NCBI RefSeq assembly: GCF_014779665.1
Contig: NZ_JACXYY010000003.1
Span: forward strand, 538,210-602,209
Direction: 5' to 3'
From: Nocardioides hwasunensis
GTDB taxonomy: Bacteria > Actinomycetota > Actinomycetes > Propionibacteriales > Nocardioidaceae
DNA: 64,000 nt
Shown here: positions 26,418-37,206 of the stretch, one piece after another
Numbering within the stretch: position 1 is the stretch's first letter
How the letters are laid out: every line of letters begins with the position of its first letter
Made by a program: the position numbers and the translations under genes
The notes under the pieces: model-generated
What the model was told of the DNA's origin: nothing
The model's database searches: none
Seen by the model: the letters and a program-made list of their open reading frames with translations, nothing else

Positions 26418-26437
26418 AGCCGGTGTGCGGGTCTCGC

Positions 26438-26815
26438 TCAGGCGACGGTGACCTTCACCGAGCAGGCGCTGCTGCCGGCCGGCGTCACGGTGAGCTTGAA
26501 GGTGTCCTTGCCACGGGTGTTCTTGCGGAAGGCGTCGAGGTCCAGCTCGCCCTCGTCGTCGGCCTTGACGGTGCGCGAGACGGCCAGCTTGCCGTTGTGA
26601 CGGATCGCGACCTTCCACTCGCTGAACGCGCGGGCGCCCTCGACGTCGGCGTCGACGTCGTAGCCGCCGCGCTCCCGGTCGACGTTGAGCTCGAACGTCG
26701 CTCCGGCGCAGGTGCCGCGCTTCTCCACGTCGGCGTTGGCGGGGGCGGCGACCAGGACGGTCGTGCCGGCTGCGGCGGTGGCGAGCAGGGCGGTGCTGGC
26801 GATGAGCTTCTTCAC
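26438..26815 (-). CDS. Small secreted RGTC-type protein, copy A
   Basis: 125 residues with a clear Sec signal (MKKLIASTALLATAAAG...APANA). The mature part of about 97 residues begins with KRGTCAGATFELN and ends SSACSVKV; the two cysteines probably pair. The middle has DEGELDLDAFRKN. The same layout occurs in the gene just upstream, so they are tandem paralogues. The fold looks like a small beta-sandwich; no family recognised. Expressed as the second gene of a two-gene unit, 48 bp after copy B. Confidence 0.75.
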   Translation of the reverse strand: MKKLIASTALLATAAAGTTVLVAAPANADVEKRGTCAGATFELNVDRERGGYDVDADVEGARAFSEWKVAIRHNGKLAVSRTVKADDEGELDLDAFRKNTRGKDTFKLTVTPAGSSACSVKVTVA

Positions 26816-26863
26816 GGGGGTCTCCTCTGTGGGTTTCTTCGCTGGTGTGGGGAAGTCGTGCGA

Positions 26864-27247
26864 TCAGGAGCCGAGGGTGCCCGTGCAGGGCTCGCCCTCC
26901 GGCGGGGTGAAGGTGACGGCGTACGTCGCGTCGCCCGGGTTGCCCGAGCTGAAGGCGTCGAGGTCGATCTCGCCGTCCTCGTCGGTGGTGCGGGTGCCGT
27001 CGAGGAGCACGGAGCCGTCGCGGGTCAGCTCGACCTGCCACTCCTCACCGGGGCCGCTGGACTGCAGCTCGGCACCGACCTCGGTGCCGCCGTCCTCCGC
27101 CTCGGCGCTGAGCTCCCACGTCGCGCCACCGCAGGTGCCGCGCTCGGTCGTCTGGTCCTCGACCGCGGCGTCGACGGCCCACCAGCCGCCGAGTCCGACC
27201 AGGACCGCCGCCGCGGCGCCGGCGCCGATGACTGCCTTCTTCTGCAC
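26864..27247 (-). CDS. Small membrane-anchored or secreted RGTC-type protein, copy B
   Basis: 127 residues. The N-terminus MQKKAVIGAGAAAAVLVGLGGWW is a membrane anchor or signal; no obvious cleavage site. Then ERGTCGGATWELS, EDGEIDLDAFSSG and GEPCTGTLGS, matching copy A at both cysteines. The predicted regulator box lies 85 bp upstream of its ATG, so this pair is a candidate target of the adjacent two-component system. Function unknown. Confidence 0.73.
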   Translation of the reverse strand: MQKKAVIGAGAAAAVLVGLGGWWAVDAAVEDQTTERGTCGGATWELSAEAEDGGTEVGAELQSSGPGEEWQVELTRDGSVLLDGTRTTDEDGEIDLDAFSSGNPGDATYAVTFTPPEGEPCTGTLGS

Positions 27248-27309
27248 TGTTCCTCCTCGTGGTCCGACGTCGGGGTGACGCCATGACCAGGAGGTTGCTC
27301 GACGCGGGG

Positions 27310-27347
27310 CTAACCCCGCTCCAGCCAGTCGTTAAGGCAGCGCTAAG
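27310..27347 (+). promoter_or_regulatory. Second 11-bp-period direct-repeat box
   Basis: Pentamers CTAAC (27310), CCAGC (27321), TTAAG (27332) and CTAAG (27343) repeat every 11 bases, aligning copy for copy with the box in the response regulator promoter (24335-24372). The first unit is also the loop of a GCGGGG/CCCCGC hairpin (27304-27319). Likely binding site for the same regulator, upstream of the RGTC pair. Confidence 0.55.
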
Positions 27348-27392
27348 CAGCTGTCCCGGCTGGTCGGGGTGCGAGCGGCTCCGCCACCTGGA

Positions 27393-27412
27393 GTCACCGG
27401 ATATCCGGTGAC
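27393..27412. promoter_or_regulatory. Perfect 20-bp palindrome
   Basis: GTCACCGGAT and its exact complement adjoin without a spacer. It lies 146 bp upstream of the RGTC pair start and 59 bp after the nadE stop. With no loop, it is more like a dimer-bound operator than a terminator. Which gene it serves is unclear. Confidence 0.5.
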
Positions 27413-27470
27413 CACCCCGCTTGTCATACGAGATCTGGGGTGCAGAGCGGGAGACTCGGGCGCAAAGCCG

Positions 27471-29513
<2,043 letters not shown>

Positions 29514-29606
29514 GCGCTCACTCTAGGGAACGCCCCACCCGGTGGATGAGGCGCGAGCGCACCGAGCGTCGGGATCCGTCGTCACCTGCGGGTCTACGGT
29601 GCCTCC

Positions 29607-30509
29607 ATGCCCCTCCCTCCGGCACTCGACATCAGCCCGTGCGTCACCGACGCCGACTACGAGGCGTGGCGGTCCGTCCGGATCGCCGTCGTCCCCTACG
29701 AGCTCTGTCCCTCGGTGGAGGACCTGCGCCGGCAGGACGAGAAGGAGACCCGGCTGATGCTGCTTGCCCGCGCGGACGGTGTGCTCGTCGGCTCGGGGCT
29801 CGCCGACCGGTCGGACTCGGCGGCGACCGGGTCCCTGGCGCCGCGGGTGCTGCCGGACCATCGCCGCCGCGGGACCGGCACCGCGCTCCTGCGCCGGCTC
29901 GCCGCGCACCTCGAGGACCTCGGCCTGCCGCGCGTCCGCGCGACGGTCGACGACGACGGGTCGCTGGCGTTCGCCCACGCCAGCGGGTTCGAGGACATCG
30001 ACCACGAGATCGAGCAGACCTTCTCCGTCACCGCCTCCCCGCACGTCCAGGACGCGCCCGAGCACGTCGAGGTGGTGCTCGCCGCGGACCGGCCCGGGCT
30101 GTGGGAGGCGTCCTACGAGCGGTTCGGCAGGGAGGCGACGAGCGACTTCGCGCTCTCGACCGCCCTCGACGTCACCCCTGAGCGGTGGGCCACCTCCTGG
30201 CTGGGCGACCCGATGTTCCTGGCCGTCCACGACGGCCGGGTCGTCGGCTGCGCCGGCCTGGTCACCGAGGCCGACGTCCCGCACCGCGCGGAGAACGCGC
30301 TCACCGCAGTACGCCGCGACTGGCGCGGCCGCGGCCTCGCGATCCATCTCAAGCAGCGCACCCTCGCGTGGGCCGCCGAGCACGGGATCACCGAGGTCTA
30401 CACCTGGACCCAGGACGGCAACCACGCGATGCGCACGCTCAACGAGCGCCTCGGCTACGCCACCACCCGTCGCAGCACGATGGTGGCGCGCGACCTCCCG
30501 CTGGACTAG
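29607..30509 (+). CDS. Tandem-domain GNAT acetyltransferase
   Basis: 300 residues with two GNAT folds. The first has the acetyl-CoA loop DHRRRGTGTALL (about residue 85-97), the second DWRGRGLAIHL (about 235-245) with AWAAEHGITEVYTW downstream. Double-GNAT proteins of this kind acetylate amino groups of small molecules or antibiotics; the substrate cannot be told here. The stop is 10 bp before the sugar dehydrogenase GTG, so they may be co-transcribed. Confidence 0.85.
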   Translation: MPLPPALDISPCVTDADYEAWRSVRIAVVPYELCPSVEDLRRQDEKETRLMLLARADGVLVGSGLADRSDSAATGSLAPRVLPDHRRRGTGTALLRRLAAHLEDLGLPRVRATVDDDGSLAFAHASGFEDIDHEIEQTFSVTASPHVQDAPEHVEVVLAADRPGLWEASYERFGREATSDFALSTALDVTPERWATSWLGDPMFLAVHDGRVVGCAGLVTEADVPHRAENALTAVRRDWRGRGLAIHLKQRTLAWAAEHGITEVYTWTQDGNHAMRTLNERLGYATTRRSTMVARDLPLD

Positions 30510-30519
30510 CGTCGCGCGG

Positions 30520-31701
30520 GTGCGCCCACCGCTCCGCACCACCTCGCTGTCCATCGCCGTGCTCGCTCTCACCGGCGGCCTGCTCACAGGGCTGTCGCCG
30601 TCCGTCGCGGTCCCGGCCGAGCCGTCGGCCCACCAGGTCACGGCGCCGGCCGTCGATCGCGCCGCGAGGGCACCCCGGCTGAAGGTGCGAGCCGTCGCCC
30701 GCGGGCTCGCGAACCCGTGGGACGTCCAGCAGGCACCGGGCGGGCGGCTGCTCGTGTCCGAGCGCGACCGCGCCCGCATCAGCGTCGTACGCAACGGCGA
30801 GCGCCGCACGCTCGCCGACCTGTCGAGGCTGGTGTGGGTCTCCGGCGAGACCGGGCTGATGTCGATGGCGGTCGACGCCCGCACGCGCACCGTCTGGGCC
30901 TGCCACGGCAGCTCGAGAGGCGGAGACCACGTGCAGGTCAGCCGGTGGCGGGTGGATGCGAAGTGGAAGCGGCTGAGCCGCCACCGCACGATCCTCACCG
31001 GACTCCCCTCCACCTCCGGCCGACACGGCGGGTGCCGGCTGCTCCTCGACCGCGCCAGCGACGCGCTGCTCGTCGGCACGGGGGACGCTGCCGTCGGCAC
31101 CAACCCGCGCGACCTCGACTCCCTGGGCGGCAAGGTGCTGCGCGTCCACCGTCGCACGGGCGAGCCGATGGCCGACAACCCCTTCGCCGGCGCGAGCACG
31201 GACCGCCGGTTCGTGTGGACCTACGGACACCGCAACGTGCAGGGTCTGGCCCAGCGCGGCGACGGGTCGCTGTGGTCGGTCGAGCAGGGGAGCTATCGCG
31301 ACGACGAGGTCAACCTCCTCGTGCCGGGTGGTGACTACGGCTGGAACCCGGTCCCCGGCTACGACGAGTCGGTCCCGATGACCGACCAGGCCCTCCCCGG
31401 CGAGCAGCAGGACGCGAAGTGGTCCTCGGGCGACCCGACGCTGGCGACCTCGGGTGCCGCATGGGTCCGGGGCAAGCAGTGGGGCCGTCTCGACGGCACG
31501 CTCGCGGTGGCCGCGCTGAAGGCGTCCCGCGTGCTGTTCCTCGAGTTCGACGACGCGGGCGACCTCGTCTCGGTGACCCAGCCGAAGCAGCTGACCACCC
31601 ACGGTCGTCTGCGATCGGTGACCTCCGCGCGCAACGGCGACCTGCTCCTCACCACCGACAACGGGGATCGCGACCAGGTGCTGCGCGTCTCGCCGCGCTG
31701 A
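30520..31701 (+). CDS. Secreted PQQ-dependent-type sugar dehydrogenase (sorbosone dehydrogenase family)
   Basis: 393 residues. Signal segment (TTSLSIAVLALTGGLLTG), then a six-bladed beta-propeller of the soluble glucose/sorbosone dehydrogenase family. Seen: GLANPWDVQQAPGG at the first blade, RHGGCRLLLD, WTYGHRNVQGL, WSVEQGSYRDDEVN and GGDYGWNPV. These enzymes oxidise aldoses with bound PQQ outside the cell. GTG start at 30520, close behind the GNAT gene. Confidence 0.86.
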   Translation: MRPPLRTTSLSIAVLALTGGLLTGLSPSVAVPAEPSAHQVTAPAVDRAARAPRLKVRAVARGLANPWDVQQAPGGRLLVSERDRARISVVRNGERRTLADLSRLVWVSGETGLMSMAVDARTRTVWACHGSSRGGDHVQVSRWRVDAKWKRLSRHRTILTGLPSTSGRHGGCRLLLDRASDALLVGTGDAAVGTNPRDLDSLGGKVLRVHRRTGEPMADNPFAGASTDRRFVWTYGHRNVQGLAQRGDGSLWSVEQGSYRDDEVNLLVPGGDYGWNPVPGYDESVPMTDQALPGEQQDAKWSSGDPTLATSGAAWVRGKQWGRLDGTLAVAALKASRVLFLEFDDAGDLVSVTQPKQLTTHGRLRSVTSARNGDLLLTTDNGDRDQVLRVSPR

Positions 31702-31753
31702 CCGCACGCAACCCGGGGGTTTGAGGAGCCCAGCGGCACGGAAGAAGAGATCC

Positions 31754-32299
31754 ATGACGTCTCCCCCGACGGACCCCGGCGCCCCCGATCCCGTGGCGGA
31801 CGACCCCATGCTCCGGGTGCTGCGTGAGCGGCACCCGGAGGTCGACGTCGTGGTGCTGCCTCAGCGCCGCCCCGTCGCCGAGGCGCCCGAGGTCGACCCG
31901 GTCCGGCGCGACGCCCTCGCCGCCGACCTCGAGCTGGCCCTCGACGACCTCCTCACCCGGCTCGCACCCGACGCCGCGCGCCATGACGTCGCACGTGAGG
32001 ACGGGCGCTGGCACACCGACGAGTGGGACCAGAACTGGTACGAGTGCGCCGCCGTCGTCGGCGGTCTCGACGTCGGCGAGAACGTCGCCCTGCTCCGGGA
32101 GACCGGCCGCTCGCTCGTCGAGCTCGGCTGGCGTGCCCGGCCGGTCCCCGGCGACCGGCCTCGCCTGGTCGCCAGAGCCCGCGGTGGCGCGGAGGCGACC
32201 GCCACCGTGCGACCCACCTCGCTGGTGCTGAGGATCCGCACGGCCAGGGTCCGCCTCACCGACGTGCCGGACGGGCTCGCAGGGGAGGCCACCCGATGA
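31754..32299 (+). CDS. Hypothetical protein, first gene of DUF1023 cassette
   Basis: 181 residues, soluble. The N-terminal 45 residues are Pro/Asp-rich, the middle is helical (DALAADLELALDDLLTRLA) and the rest is mixed with RLTDVPDG near the end. I do not recognise a family. The ATG at 31754 follows AGAAGAGA. Its stop overlaps the next gene (ATGA). The tight coupling with a type VII target-like protein and a hydrolase suggests a joint role, perhaps as an escort protein; this is inference. Confidence 0.65.
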   Translation: MTSPPTDPGAPDPVADDPMLRVLRERHPEVDVVVLPQRRPVAEAPEVDPVRRDALAADLELALDDLLTRLAPDAARHDVAREDGRWHTDEWDQNWYECAAVVGGLDVGENVALLRETGRSLVELGWRARPVPGDRPRLVARARGGAEATATVRPTSLVLRIRTARVRLTDVPDGLAGEATR

Positions 32300-32625
32300 C
32301 GATCCGCATGTGGACCCCCGCCCTCGCTCGGGCACGTGAGGCGTGGGAGGACCAGTCCGAGGGCCTCAACGGCCCCCGCAAGAACCTCGCGCAGGCCGAT
32401 CCCGCCCTGCTGGGCGATGCGGTCCAGGCCGCGGCCCAGGCGTTCCTCACCACCTGGGAGCAGCAGACACTGGCCCTGCGTGACCGGGCGTCGTCGCACG
32501 CCGACGCCCTGGCGCAGACGATGTACGACTTCCGGGCCACCGACCAGGACAGCGTCCGCGCCACCCAGCAGCTGCTCCTCTGGCAGGACCGCGACGCGCT
32601 GCCGACGGAGGTGGGCACGCTGTGA
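32296..32625 (+). CDS. Small helical protein resembling type VII secretion targets
   Basis: 109 residues, almost wholly helical and lacking cysteine. The pattern LTTWEQQTLALRDRASSHADAL followed by YDFRATDQDS resembles EspC/WXG100-like secretion targets, where a helical hairpin ends in a Tyr-Thr-Asp signal region. Overlaps both neighbours by four bases. No secretion machinery is in the window. Family assignment is tentative. Confidence 0.6.
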   Translation: MTIRMWTPALARAREAWEDQSEGLNGPRKNLAQADPALLGDAVQAAAQAFLTTWEQQTLALRDRASSHADALAQTMYDFRATDQDSVRATQQLLLWQDRDALPTEVGTL

Positions 32626-34592
32626 CCACGATCGAGCTGCCTGCGCAGCTGCCTCCGGAGCCCGAGCTGAAGGTGACCGCGGCGTCCAGCGCCGTGCTCA
32701 CCGACGTACGCGCCGCCGCCACCGCCGTGAGCGACGTGGCCGACTGGGCGAGGTCCAGCGGTGCGCCCGAGGACTTCGGCGGCGACGCAGCTCGAGCCGC
32801 CGACCACGCCGTGACGATCTTCGCCCGCGACACCGACGCCGTCAACGCAGCGCTCGAGCGGGGTGCCCTCGCCATCGACGCGTTCCTCGACCAGATGCGG
32901 CAGCGACGCACCGAGCACGCCGACCTGATGGACCGCCGGCAGCGCCTCAACGCCGAGCAGGAGTCGCTCCGCCAGCGGATCCAGGGCGCCACCCAGGACC
33001 AGGTCGCCTCGCTCCAGGCGGAGGCGGCCGACCTCCGCCAGCGGTTCGCGGCCTACCTCAGCGACCTCCAGGCCTGGCGCGAGCGCGTCGACGCCGACGA
33101 GCAGGCCTGCGTGCGTGCCCTGTCCGCCGTCGACGAGCTCGCCGAGGGCACCGCCGCGGCCGCCGACGCCTCCCGGGCCGACACCGCCGCGCTGGCCGCC
33201 GAGCTCACGGCCCTCGGCACCGACACCGACGCGGTCAACGCCTGGTGGAGCGGCCTGTCGCAGGCGCAGCGCAACGCGCTGATCATCAGCCACCCCGACC
33301 TCGTCGGCAACACCAACGGCATCGCGACCGGCGACCGCGACGAGGCGAACACCTCCGCGGTGCAGCGCGACATCGAGTACCTCATCGGCCGCCAGGAGTC
33401 CGGCGACTCGCTCAGCGCCTCGGAGCGGCGATGGCTGGAGAACGCCCAGTCCGTGGAGCTGGCCGTCGCCAACGCCACCTCAGCGTCGTACGCCGAGCTC
33501 GGCGTCGAGGCCTACGTCATGGCCTACCAGCCGCACGCGTTCGGCGGCGACGGCATCGCCGCGGTCGCCTACGGCAACCCCGACACGGCCGACCACACCG
33601 CGGTCTACGTGCCCGGCATCATGCAGGACGGCACCCAGATCGACGAGAACGGCCTGCAGGCGCTGAACCTCTACGAGGAGACGGTCAACAGCATGGCCGG
33701 CGAGGACCCGCCGCGCACCGGGTCGGTGTCGACGATCGCCTGGATCGGCTACGACTCCCCCAACTTCAACCCCGAGTCGAAGTGGCCGTGGGACCTGGTC
33801 GACTCCGCCGGCGACGTCGCGCACACCGTGACCGAGTCCAACGCGCAGGCAGGTGGCGTGGCGCTCTCGCAGTTCGTCGACGGACTCAACAGCACCCACA
33901 CCACCGGCGACCAGCCGCACCTGACGGTGATCGGCCACAGCTACGGCTCCACCACCTCGGCGTACGCCGCTGCCGGCGGGATGGCGGCCGACAGCCTGGT
34001 CCTGATCGGCAGCCCCGGGGCGAGCGAGGGCGTCACGAACGTCCACGACCTCAACATGCCCGAGGGACAGGTCTTCGTGGGCGCCGCCGACCACGACCCG
34101 GTCTCCTGGCTCGGCGGCAAGGACGGCCTGTTCCCGGGCACCTGGGACGACAGCCTCGGGCTCGGCGAGGACCCCGCCCAGAGCGACTTCGGCGCCACGG
34201 TGTTCGCCGTCGACAACGGCCAGGAGTTCCACGGGCCGGGCGGGCTGGTCAGCACCGGCTTCATGCAGAACCACGTCAACTACTTCGACGACGGCAACCC
34301 GGCGCTCGCCAGCATGGCCGACGTCGTCTCCGGCAACTCCGGTGCCGTCGTCGACACCGGCGGTCGCACCCAGGACGCCCACGACTACCTCTACGACTGG
34401 GTCGGCGGCGAGGTGCAGCACCACGTCATCGATCCCGTCGTCGACGGCGTCGTCTCGACCTACGAGGGCGTCCGCGACGGCGTGGTGGAGACCTACGAGG
34501 GGGTCCGCGACGGGGTCAACGACGCCGTCGACACCGCCACCGACACCTGGAACCACGTCTGGGACAGCGTGTGGCCGCCGCGATGGCCGTGA
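32622..34592 (+). CDS. DUF1023-family alpha/beta hydrolase with helical N-terminal domain
   Basis: 656 residues. Residues 1-200 are helical (WXG-like hairpins with heptads, e.g. RQRIQGATQDQVASLQAEAA). Residues about 230-560 form the DUF1023 alpha/beta hydrolase: VYVPGIMQDGTQ, the nucleophile motif IGHSYGSTT, an Asp in GAADHDPVSWLG, and a late HVNYFDDG with the His. The C-terminal 50 residues contain two repeats of YEGVRDGV followed by amphipathic helix and a Trp/Pro-rich end. GTG start at 32622 overlaps the previous stop. The substrate is unknown. DUF1023 proteins of actinobacteria are often exported with type VII-like partners. Confidence 0.85.
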   Translation: MTTIELPAQLPPEPELKVTAASSAVLTDVRAAATAVSDVADWARSSGAPEDFGGDAARAADHAVTIFARDTDAVNAALERGALAIDAFLDQMRQRRTEHADLMDRRQRLNAEQESLRQRIQGATQDQVASLQAEAADLRQRFAAYLSDLQAWRERVDADEQACVRALSAVDELAEGTAAAADASRADTAALAAELTALGTDTDAVNAWWSGLSQAQRNALIISHPDLVGNTNGIATGDRDEANTSAVQRDIEYLIGRQESGDSLSASERRWLENAQSVELAVANATSASYAELGVEAYVMAYQPHAFGGDGIAAVAYGNPDTADHTAVYVPGIMQDGTQIDENGLQALNLYEETVNSMAGEDPPRTGSVSTIAWIGYDSPNFNPESKWPWDLVDSAGDVAHTVTESNAQAGGVALSQFVDGLNSTHTTGDQPHLTVIGHSYGSTTSAYAAAGGMAADSLVLIGSPGASEGVTNVHDLNMPEGQVFVGAADHDPVSWLGGKDGLFPGTWDDSLGLGEDPAQSDFGATVFAVDNGQEFHGPGGLVSTGFMQNHVNYFDDGNPALASMADVVSGNSGAVVDTGGRTQDAHDYLYDWVGGEVQHHVIDPVVDGVVSTYEGVRDGVVETYEGVRDGVNDAVDTATDTWNHVWDSVWPPRWP

Positions 34593-34602
34593 GGAGCCTG
34601 GC

Positions 34603-35127
34603 GTGAGCACTACGGTGGGCCGCATGCGCACCGCACTGACCCTCCTCTCGCTGGCCGCGCTGCTCGGTGCCACCTCCGCCTGCAGCATGGGCGGGGACGA
34701 CGTCTCGGCGAAGTCGCGCGAGCAGGACGTCGTCGACACGGTCGCCGACGCCGTGCCGCTGGCGCAGGACGCCCTCGGCGCGAGCAAGGTCCTGGTCGAC
34801 GGCAAGTGGAGCTCGTGCCCCGGCGGTGTCGGGCACCGCTTCGCGGGCGGTGGCACCTTGAGCGCCGGCGAGGGTGACGCCGCAGCGCAGCTCGAGGCGG
34901 TGCGCGACGCGCTCGTCGGTGCCGGCTTCGAGGACGGCACGCAGGTCGACGGCCATGTGAGCGTCACCCGCGACGAGGTCGCGCTCGACTTCCAGCAGCA
35001 GCTGGCCGCCACGACCCCCGGCACGTGGAAGGTCAGCTTCCAGGGGCCCTGCAAGCGCTACTCCGGCGACGACGAGGACTACGTCAAGGCACAGGGACTC
35101 GAGCCGGCGCGGACGCTGCTCGACTGA
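34603..35127 (+). CDS. Putative lipoprotein of the DUF1023 cassette
   Basis: 174 residues. The signal segment RTALTLLSLAALLGATSAC ends in a lipobox-like cysteine, so the protein is probably lipid-anchored outside the membrane. Mature part about 145 residues with two cysteines (KWSSCPGG and QGPCKRY), likely a disulfide. GTG at 34603 is chosen because GAGGAG at 34591-34596 lies 6 bases before it; an ATG at 34624 is the alternative. It lies 10 bp after the hydrolase gene and ends the cassette. Function unknown. Confidence 0.7.
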   Translation: MSTTVGRMRTALTLLSLAALLGATSACSMGGDDVSAKSREQDVVDTVADAVPLAQDALGASKVLVDGKWSSCPGGVGHRFAGGGTLSAGEGDAAAQLEAVRDALVGAGFEDGTQVDGHVSVTRDEVALDFQQQLAATTPGTWKVSFQGPCKRYSGDDEDYVKAQGLEPARTLLD

Positions 35128-35229
35128 CGTGTGAGGGTTGCCACAGCGCCCTACCGGCCCGTTCGGCACTAGCCTCGTGAGTGGTCCGTGGACTCCATCA
35201 GGGAGCCGCGAGATGACGAGGAGCGACCC

Positions 35230-36108
35230 ATGTCCGGACAGACCGCACAGCCCGAAGAGACCGCCCCCTACGGCTCCGGCCCGGCAGCATCCGCCTCATC
35301 GAAGGCGGCACCGACCCGGCGCGTACGCACCCATCACCTGCGGGAGATGAAGGAGCGCGGCGAGAAGATCACCATGCTGACGGCGTACGACATGTACACC
35401 GCGGCGACCTTCGACGAGGCCGGCATCGACCTGCTCCTCGTCGGCGACTCGGCCTCCAACAACGTCCTCGGCAACGAGACCTCGCTGCCGATCACGGTCG
35501 ACGAGCTGCTGCCCCTCACCCGCGCCGTCACCCGCTCGGTCACGCGGGCGATGGTCGTCGGCGACCTGCCGTTCGGCAGCTACCAAGCCTCGCCCGAGCA
35601 GGGCTACCTGACGGCCGTGCGGTTCATGAAGGAGGCCGGCGCGCACTGCGTGAAGCTCGAGGGCGGCGCCGAGATGGCCCCCGTCATCGAGAAGTGCACC
35701 CGCGGCGGCATCCCCGTCATGGCGCACATCGGCTTCACCCCGCAGTCCGAGCACACCCTCGGCGGCTATCGCGTGCAGGGCCGCGGCGACGCGAGCGACC
35801 GCGTGATGGCCGACGCCCGAGCGGTCCAGGAGGCCGGCGCCTTCGCGGTCGTCATGGAGATGGTGCCCGGCGACGTCGCCGAGCAGATCAGCAAGGAGCT
35901 GACCATCCCGACCATCGGCATCGGTGCGGGCGCCGGCTGCGACGGCCAGGTGCTGGTCTGGCAGGACGCCTTCGGCCTGCGCACCGGCAAGATGGCGCGC
36001 TTCGTCAAGCAGTACGCCGACGTGTACCAGGTGCTGCTCGACGCCGCGAAGGCGTACGCCGACGACGTCCGCGGCGGCACCTTCCCGGGACCCGACCACA
36101 CCTTCTGA
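35230..36108 (+). CDS. panB: 3-methyl-2-oxobutanoate hydroxymethyltransferase
   Basis: 292 residues. PanB adds a hydroxymethyl group to ketoisovalerate in pantothenate synthesis. Seen: [24 protein letters not shown], the metal site and catalytic region of [21 protein letters not shown] and [16 protein letters not shown] roughly 25-residue non-conserved N-terminal tail precedes the barrel. The ATG at 35230 follows GAGGAGCGACCC. No other pan genes nearby. Confidence 0.95.
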   Translation: MSGQTAQPEETAPYGSGPAASASSKAAPTRRVRTHHLREMKERGEKITMLTAYDMYTAATFDEAGIDLLLVGDSASNNVLGNETSLPITVDELLPLTRAVTRSVTRAMVVGDLPFGSYQASPEQGYLTAVRFMKEAGAHCVKLEGGAEMAPVIEKCTRGGIPVMAHIGFTPQSEHTLGGYRVQGRGDASDRVMADARAVQEAGAFAVVMEMVPGDVAEQISKELTIPTIGIGAGAGCDGQVLVWQDAFGLRTGKMARFVKQYADVYQVLLDAAKAYADDVRGGTFPGPDHTF

Positions 36109-36127
36109 GCGGCGCGGCCGGCGCGGG

Positions 36128-36325
36128 TCAGTCCTCGACCGCGTCGTCGTTCCACTTCGGGTCGTTGTCCCACTCCTCGTTGCGCTCCGCGACCTTCTCG
36201 AGCGCGTGCGAGGCCTCCTCCGCGGTGGCGTACGGCCCGAGGCGGTCGGCGTTCTTGCAGCCGTCGCGACCCTCGACCGTGTGGTGGGTCAGGCAGAACC
36301 AGTACTCGTCGTCGCTGTCGCTCAT
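36128..36325 (-). CDS. Small conserved actinobacterial protein
   Basis: 65 residues, acidic. [16 protein letters not shown] gives a Cys/His-rich patch (Cys, two His, Cys) that could bind zinc, followed by helix [20 protein letters not shown]. The same protein is familiar in other actinobacteria without known function. ATG at 36325, 25 bp from the divergent map start. Confidence 0.7.
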   Translation of the reverse strand: MSDSDDEYWFCLTHHTVEGRDGCKNADRLGPYATAEEASHALEKVAERNEEWDNDPKWNDDAVED

Positions 36326-36349
36326 GTCCGCGAAACTACACTCGCTGTC

Positions 36350-37198
36350 GTGTCTGTCGTATCCCCCGCGCAGGTGTCCGCACGTCGGTCCGTGCCCGCC
36401 CACATCCCCCGACCGGAGTACGTCGACCAGCCGGCGCCGCAGCGCTTCACCGGCGAGGAGGCCAAGGACGCGGAGACGATCGCGCGGATGCGGGTCGCCG
36501 GCCGGCTCGCCGCCCAGGCACGCGAGCTCGTCGGCTCGCACGTCGCGCCCGGGGTGACCACCGACGAGCTCGACCGCATCGGCCACGAGTTCCTCTGCGA
36601 CCACGGCGCCTATCCCTCCACCCTCGGCTACCGCGGCTTCCCCAAGTCCCTGTGCTCCAGCGTGAACGAGGTGATCTGCCACGGCATCCCCGACTCCCGG
36701 GTCGTCGAGGACGGCGACATCGTCAACATCGACATCACCGCCTTCCTCGACGGCGTGCACGGCGACACCAACGCCACCTTCCTCGCCGGCGACGTCGACG
36801 AGGAGTCGCGGCTGCTCGTCGAGCGCACCCACGAGGCCCTCGACCGCGCGATCAAGGCGGTCAAGCCCGGTCGCCGCGTCAACATCATCGGCCGGGTGAT
36901 CGAGGCCTACGCCAAGCGCTTCGGCTACGGCGTGGTCCGCGACTTCACCGGCCACGGCATCGGCACCGCGTTCCACTCCGGGCTGATCATCCCCCACTAC
37001 GACGACCCGAGGTACGACGACGAGATCCGCGTCGGGATGACCTTCACCATCGAGCCGATGCTCAACCTCGGCACGCCCGACTACGACATGTGGGACGACG
37101 GTTGGACCGTCGTGACGAAGGACCGGCGTCGCTCGGCCCAGTTCGAGCACACGCTGCTGGTCACCGCGGATGGCGCCGAGGTCCTCACCCACCCCTAG
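36350..37198 (+). CDS. map: Type I methionine aminopeptidase
   Basis: 282 residues. The metal ligands are seen: two Asp in [18 protein letters not shown], His in [12 protein letters not shown], Glu in FTIEPML and Glu in QFEHTLLVT. It removes the initiator methionine from new proteins. About 40 N-terminal residues precede the catalytic core ([15 protein letters not shown]), and an N-terminal PxxP-like stretch is present. GTG at 36350 has no clear ribosome binding site, so it may be leaderless. Confidence 0.94.
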   Translation: MSVVSPAQVSARRSVPAHIPRPEYVDQPAPQRFTGEEAKDAETIARMRVAGRLAAQARELVGSHVAPGVTTDELDRIGHEFLCDHGAYPSTLGYRGFPKSLCSSVNEVICHGIPDSRVVEDGDIVNIDITAFLDGVHGDTNATFLAGDVDEESRLLVERTHEALDRAIKAVKPGRRVNIIGRVIEAYAKRFGYGVVRDFTGHGIGTAFHSGLIIPHYDDPRYDDEIRVGMTFTIEPMLNLGTPDYDMWDDGWTVVTKDRRRSAQFEHTLLVTADGAEVLTHP

Positions 37199-37206
37199 AC
37201 TCACTC

